The notes under the pieces are model-generated. The model did no database searches. It was not told the origin of the DNA and saw nothing but the letters and a program-made list of their open reading frames with translations. From assembly GCA_052390275.1 (NCBI GenBank), contig JBQTHD010000014.1, positions 1-64,000 on the forward strand: 64,000 bases of DNA, read 5' to 3'. This document shows positions 60,466 to 64,000 of the stretch, in pieces. The position numbers and the translations under genes were made by a program. Within the stretch, counting starts at the first letter, position 1; each line of letters begins with the position of its first letter. This stretch comes from JBQTHD01 sp052390275 (GTDB lineage Bacteria; Actinomycetota; Acidimicrobiia; Acidimicrobiales; AC-14).

Positions 60466-61934
60466 GGCGGCGGGTCCGCCCATGTCTCCTCTGAATCCGT
60501 CCCTGCCGCCTCGGGGCCCGGCCCTGCCGCCTCTGCCTTTGGGGTGGGGGGGCGGGCGCGCCCGGAGCGGGAGGTGACGAACTCCGCCGACCCCGGTGCC
60601 AGCGGGCTGTAAGTGAAGCTGACCCCACCGACGCGAACCGGATCCCCGGGCCGGGCGCCCGCCCGGTGCAGGGCCCGATCGACTCCCAGGCGCCGCAGTC
60701 GGCCGGCCACGTAGAGAGCGGCCTGAGGGTCGGTGAGGTCGCTGACCGCCACGGCCCGGGCCGCCTCTCGGCCCAGGACTTCGAATGCACCATCGAGGCC
60801 CCGGATGATGGACACGCCCTGAGGCTCGGGCCGCAGCACCGGGGCCGAGTGAACGACCGGGTCCGGCGCCTTGTCCACCTCGGCCACCAGCGCACCGAGT
60901 TGGACGAGGAGTTCGGGGACTCCCTGCCCGGTTACGGCCGAAACGGCGATCTGTGGCTGGTCGCCGGCATCGATCCCGTCCGAGGGCGACCGATCATCAG
61001 ACTCAGAAGGCCCGGACCCGGCCTCTGCCGAGTCGGCGCCCGGGCCGACCGGGCCGACCGGGCCGACCGGGCCGACCAGGTCAACCTTGGTGCCCACCAC
61101 CACCCGCGGGCGCTCCAGCAACTCCGGGCGGAAGTCCGCCAGTTCCGCCAAAAGGATTCGTTCCTGCTCCGACGGCGACATCCCGTCGGCCGCCGCCAGA
61201 TCCACCAGGACAGCGAGTACCCGGGCCCGGGAGATGTGTCGGAGGAAGCCGTGACCCAGGCCCCGACCCTGGGCGGCACCTTCGATCAGGCCGGGGATGT
61301 CGGCCATGATGAACTCCCCCGCCGGCGCCCTGACCACCCCCAGGTGGGGCTCGAGGGTGGTGAAGGGGTAGTCGGCGATCTTGGGCTTGGCAGCCGATAC
61401 CCGTGACAGCAGGGTGCTCTTGCCCGCGTTCGGAAACCCGACCAGGGCGACGTCGGCCATGAGGGCCAACTCCAGTTTCAACCACTTTTCCTCGCCCACC
61501 TCGCCCTGCTCGGCGAAGCTGGGGGCCCGGCGCCGGTTGGTCAGGAACCGGGCGTTTCCTCGCCCACCGCGGCCGCCCCGGGCGGCCAACCACCGCTGGC
61601 CCACCTCGGCCAGGTCGGCCACCAGAGCACCTCCGGGGTCGCGAACCAAGGTGCCCTGGGGCACGATGACGGTGATTTCCTGGCCGGCCCGGCCGTGGCG
61701 TCGAGCGCCGGATCCGTGGGACCCGTTGGTGGCTGTGCGGTGAGGATGGTCACGAAAGGCCAGGAGTGAGGCAACCTGGGTGGACGCCTCCAGCCAGACA
61801 TCCCCGCCGTTGCCGCCATCGCCGCCGTCGGGGCCGCCGCGAGGAACGTGGGCCTCCCGCCGGAACGACACCACCCCAGCGCCCCCGTCGCCGCCCCGGA
61901 CACACAGGGCGGCTTCATCAACGAACGAACTCAG
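60462..61934 (-). CDS. obg: Obg/CgtA ribosome-assembly GTPase; CTG start
   Basis: This essential GTPase of 50S subunit maturation has an N-terminal glycine-rich Obg fold (FVDEAALCVRGGDGGAGVV, GGPDGGDGGNGG), G1 GFPNAGKST, G3 DIPGLIEGA, G4 TKVDLVG, G5 SAVTGQG and a C-terminal OCT domain. Standard start codons would begin inside the Obg fold. The CTG at 61934 overlaps the rpmA stop as CTGA and restores the whole conserved N-terminus (490 residues). Between G4 and G5 a 36-residue insertion begins with four VGP units from a perfect 9-bp repeat. Confidence 0.93.
   Translation of the reverse strand: MSSFVDEAALCVRGGDGGAGVVSFRREAHVPRGGPDGGDGGNGGDVWLEASTQVASLLAFRDHPHRTATNGSHGSGARRHGRAGQEITVIVPQGTLVRDPGGALVADLAEVGQRWLAARGGRGGRGNARFLTNRRRAPSFAEQGEVGEEKWLKLELALMADVALVGFPNAGKSTLLSRVSAAKPKIADYPFTTLEPHLGVVRAPAGEFIMADIPGLIEGAAQGRGLGHGFLRHISRARVLAVLVDLAAADGMSPSEQERILLAELADFRPELLERPRVVVGTKVDLVGPVGPVGPVGPGADSAEAGSGPSESDDRSPSDGIDAGDQPQIAVSAVTGQGVPELLVQLGALVAEVDKAPDPVVHSAPVLRPEPQGVSIIRGLDGAFEVLGREAARAVAVSDLTDPQAALYVAGRLRRLGVDRALHRAGARPGDPVRVGGVSFTYSPLAPGSAEFVTSRSGRARPPTPKAEAAGPGPEAAGTDSEETWADPPP
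61042..61077 (-). repeat. 9-bp minisatellite, four perfect copies, in obg
   Basis: GGGCCGACC (plus-strand reading) is repeated four times without change and encodes the Val-Gly-Pro units inserted between G4 and G5 of Obg. Confidence 0.95.
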
Positions 61935-62179
61935 CCGGCGACGTCCACCAGGCGACGGCCGCGGCGCCGGTTGAAGCGAACCGTGCCCGGGATGAGGGCG
62001 AACAGCGTGTCGTCGCCGCCCCGACCAACGCCTTCACCGGGGTGGAAATGGGTGCCGCGCTGGCGAACGATGATGGCGCCGGCGCCCACCCGGGATCCGT
62101 CGGCCGCCTTTACGCCCAGGCGTTTGGCGGTGGAGTCCCGGCCGTTACGAGTGGAGCCGCCACCTTTGGTCTTGGACAT
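61931..62179 (-). CDS. rpmA: 50S ribosomal protein L27
   Basis: L27 sits near the peptidyl-transferase centre. The 82-residue protein begins SKTKGGGSTRNGRDSTAKRL and has the conserved GAGAIIVRQRGTHFHPGEGV. It starts with serine-lysine directly, so no N-terminal cleavage extension is present. It lies 4 bases after rplU and overlaps obg. Confidence 0.97.
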   Translation of the reverse strand: MSKTKGGGSTRNGRDSTAKRLGVKAADGSRVGAGAIIVRQRGTHFHPGEGVGRGGDDTLFALIPGTVRFNRRRGRRLVDVAG

Positions 62180-62183
62180 GGAA

Positions 62184-62498
62184 TCAGCCTCCGCTGGAAA
62201 TGGACGTGATCTCGATGGTGGTCAGGTCTTGGCGATGACCCCATTTGCGGCGCTGGTTGGCCTTGGACTTGTAGGTGAAGCCGGTGATGCGCGGACCACG
62301 GGCCTCCCCCACCACCTTGGCTTCGACCCGGGCAGATGACAGGTCCCCGGGCGTTGCCGCCACCTTGGTCCCATCCACCACCAGCAACGGGCCGAAGGAC
62401 ACGGTGCCGTCGGGGTCGGCACTGAGGCGCTCGACATCGATGCGTTGGCCCTGAGCGACCCGATACTGCTTGCCTCCGGTGCGGATAACGGCGTACAT
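62184..62498 (-). CDS. rplU: 50S ribosomal protein L21
   Basis: L21 binds 23S rRNA. Its 104 residues start at YAVIRTGGKQYRVAQGQ and end in the conserved GFTYKSKANQRRKWGHRQ. The ATG at 62498 matches the universal start; an earlier in-frame start adds nine residues and is not needed. It is 10 bases from rne. Confidence 0.97.
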   Translation of the reverse strand: MYAVIRTGGKQYRVAQGQRIDVERLSADPDGTVSFGPLLVVDGTKVAATPGDLSSARVEAKVVGEARGPRITGFTYKSKANQRRKWGHRQDLTTIEITSISSGG

Positions 62499-62508
62499 CG
62501 TTGCCACG

Positions 62509-64000
62509 CTACAGCAGCGATCCATCCAGCACGATCCCGCGCCCTGAACAGGTCGGACAGGTCGCGGAGAACGACTCGACCAGCCCCTCCGACACCCGCT
62601 TACGGGTCATCTGCACCAGGCCCAACTCGGAGATCTCGAGCACCTGGGTTCGGGTCTTGTCCCGGCCCAGAGCCTCTCGCAGCGCCTTGAGGACCTCGTC
62701 GCGGTGGCGGCGAACCTCCATGTCGATGAAGTCGATGACGATGATCCCGCCGATGTCGCGCAGCCTCAACTGGCGGGCCACCTCCTCGGCTGCTTCGAGG
62801 TTGTTGTCGAAGACCGTCTCCTCCAGATTGGAGGTGCCGACGTTGCGGCCGGTGTTGACGTCGATGACGGTGAGGGCCTCGGTCCGCTCGATGATCAAAG
62901 AGCCCCCGGAGGGCAGCCATACCTTGCGGTCGAGGGCCTTGAACAGTTGCTCGTGGACGTGGTTGCGCTCGAACAGTCCCAGATCCGGATCCTGGTAGAG
63001 CTCAACGCGCGAGGCCAACTCGGGTATCAGCGCACTCACATAGTCGTGCACTTCTTCATAAAGGCGGGGATCGTCGATCAACACGCTGCGGTACTCCCGG
63101 CTGAACTCCTCCCGGATCACCCGGACCGCCAGGGTCGGCTCGGCATAGACCAGGGCCGGCGACCGGATTCGGGCGGCCGACCGCTCGATGTCGGCCCACT
63201 GCCGCAACAGACGGGCCACGTCCCGGCTCAACTCCTCGGCCGTGGCTCCTTCGGCCGCCGTCCGCACGATGAGGCCCTGTCCCTCGGGGCGGATGTTCTC
63301 CAGAAGCCGGCGAAGGCGCTTGCGTTCGGTGTCGTCAAGGCGCTTGGAGATGCCGCAGGTGCTGGCGCCGGGAACCAGGACGACGAAGCGGCCAGCCAGG
63401 GACACCTCCTGGGTGAGGCGGGCACCCTTGGTACCAATGGGGTTCTTGGTCACCTGGCAGAGCACGTTCTGGCCGGGTCGCAGGACATCTTCGATACGGG
63501 GGTGGCCCTCGGCTCCCCGGCGGGACGGGATCGGCGATCCCTCGTCCATCTCCGCCCCGAGGTCGGCCAGGTTCGCCGCCCGGGCCGAATCAGTTCGGCC
63601 CGCCACCGGGTCAGACAACTTCAGATCAGAGGCGTACAGAACGGCGTTCTTCGTCGTCCCGATATCCACAAAGGCCGCTTCCATTCCGGGCAGCACGTTT
63701 TGGACCCGGCCGACGTAGACATTTCCGTGAATGCCGGTGCTGTCATCGGCGGGGCGGGAAACGAAGTGGCTGACCAGGGACCGACCCTCCAGCACGGCTA
63801 TCTGGGTGACGTCGGGACGGACCTGGACACACATCAGATAGCGCCCCAACGGCCGGCCCTTGCGTTCGCGGCCCCGCCGACGATCGAAGGCGTCGGACTC
63901 CGGGTCCGCTATTACCAGGCCCGGATCTGGCCCACCTGGACCCTTCCCCCGACGCGACCGGCCGCCTGCGCCCTTGGGCACCTCCTCTGGATCGGCCGCC
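62509..64000 (-). CDS. rne: Ribonuclease E/G, 5' end outside window
   Basis: This single-strand endoribonuclease acts in mRNA decay and rRNA processing. The S1 domain is recognisable (GIHGNVYVGRVQNVLPGMEAAF), with the RNase H/5'-sensor parts, the catalytic site in LTVIDVNTGRNVG and IIVIDFIDM, and the zinc-link CPTCSGRG. A GTG at 63981 could start the gene, but the frame stays open to base 64000 with the same charged, Gly/Arg-rich composition, so the N-terminal extension probably continues beyond the window. The 5' neighbours are unknown. Confidence 0.93.
   Translation of the reverse strand, partial: AADPEEVPKGAGGRSRRGKGPGGPDPGLVIADPESDAFDRRRGRERKGRPLGRYLMCVQVRPDVTQIAVLEGRSLVSHFVSRPADDSTGIHGNVYVGRVQNVLPGMEAAFVDIGTTKNAVLYASDLKLSDPVAGRTDSARAANLADLGAEMDEGSPIPSRRGAEGHPRIEDVLRPGQNVLCQVTKNPIGTKGARLTQEVSLAGRFVVLVPGASTCGISKRLDDTERKRLRRLLENIRPEGQGLIVRTAAEGATAEELSRDVARLLRQWADIERSAARIRSPALVYAEPTLAVRVIREEFSREYRSVLIDDPRLYEEVHDYVSALIPELASRVELYQDPDLGLFERNHVHEQLFKALDRKVWLPSGGSLIIERTEALTVIDVNTGRNVGTSNLEETVFDNNLEAAEEVARQLRLRDIGGIIVIDFIDMEVRRHRDEVLKALREALGRDKTRTQVLEISELGLVQMTRKRVSEGLVESFSATCPTCSGRGIVLDGSLL

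Noticed and set aside
1..64000. tRNA, rRNA, intact IS element or prophage
   Set aside because: No tRNA-like arms, rRNA sequence, transposase, integrase or phage structural gene could be found on either strand.

Overview
The window is 64 kb of GC-rich DNA from an actinobacterium. The markers are a mycothiol ligase (mshC), an F420:NADPH oxidoreductase, a phosphatidylinositol-mannoside (PIM) gene set, a furA-katG pair, class II DAHP synthase and an actinobacterial thrS-HIT-pgsA-patA-pimA-pdxS-pdxT gene order. An Acidimicrobiia-like host is a guess from overall character only. No tRNA, rRNA, CRISPR array, intact insertion sequence or prophage was seen.

Layout. (1) 1-3.3 kb: the 3' end of an RHS polymorphic toxin gene, a coupled immunity-like gene, an orphan small gene and a 277-bp near-identical copy of part of the toxin gene, forming a small conflict island next to pdxT. 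(2) 3.4-25 kb: an expanded thrS-to-pdxT block on the minus strand (thrS, HIT, pgsA-like, patA, pimA, an inactivated M48-like gene, a DUF3048 lipoprotein, pdxS, pdxT), with plus-strand genes set between them: pepN, a prepilin-like gene, furA-katG, EF-G2 and DinB. (3) 25-30 kb: mshC, F420 reductase, PhoD-like phosphatase and a metallo-beta-lactamase-fold hydrolase. (4) 30.2-42.3 kb: a cobalamin locus. A B12 riboswitch precedes cbiZ-cobU-cobS-cbiB-cobC-like-cobQ-cobN-chelatase(I/D), mostly with overlapping stops and starts, and cobO is divergent. These genes cover cobalt insertion, adenosylation, amidation, aminopropanol attachment, nucleotide-loop assembly and cobinamide salvage. Corrin-ring methylation genes are absent. 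(5) 42.9-46.8 kb: accessory remnants: a 5'-truncated type I restriction HsdR with a C-terminal AlbA-like domain, a two-gene module (DUF5678-like plus retropepsin-like protease) and a PemK/MazF scar. (6) 46.8-59.3 kb: aspartate aminotransferase, DAHP synthase, proA, a WYL regulator divergent from a DinB-like gene, two ABC systems and secreted or membrane proteins. (7) 59.4-64 kb: rne (partial)-rplU-rpmA-obg-proB.

Three patterns cut across the window. Minisatellites with periods of 9, 15, 18 or 21 bp lie in protein tails or linkers and repeatedly sit just upstream of the next start codon. Four conserved genes appear to lack ATG, GTG or TTG at the N-terminus that homology supports: CTG inside CTGA overlaps for the HIT and obg genes, ATC for furA and ATA for the PhoD-like gene. 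About eleven genes carry a -10-like hexamer 6-8 nt before the start codon, as expected for leaderless mRNAs.
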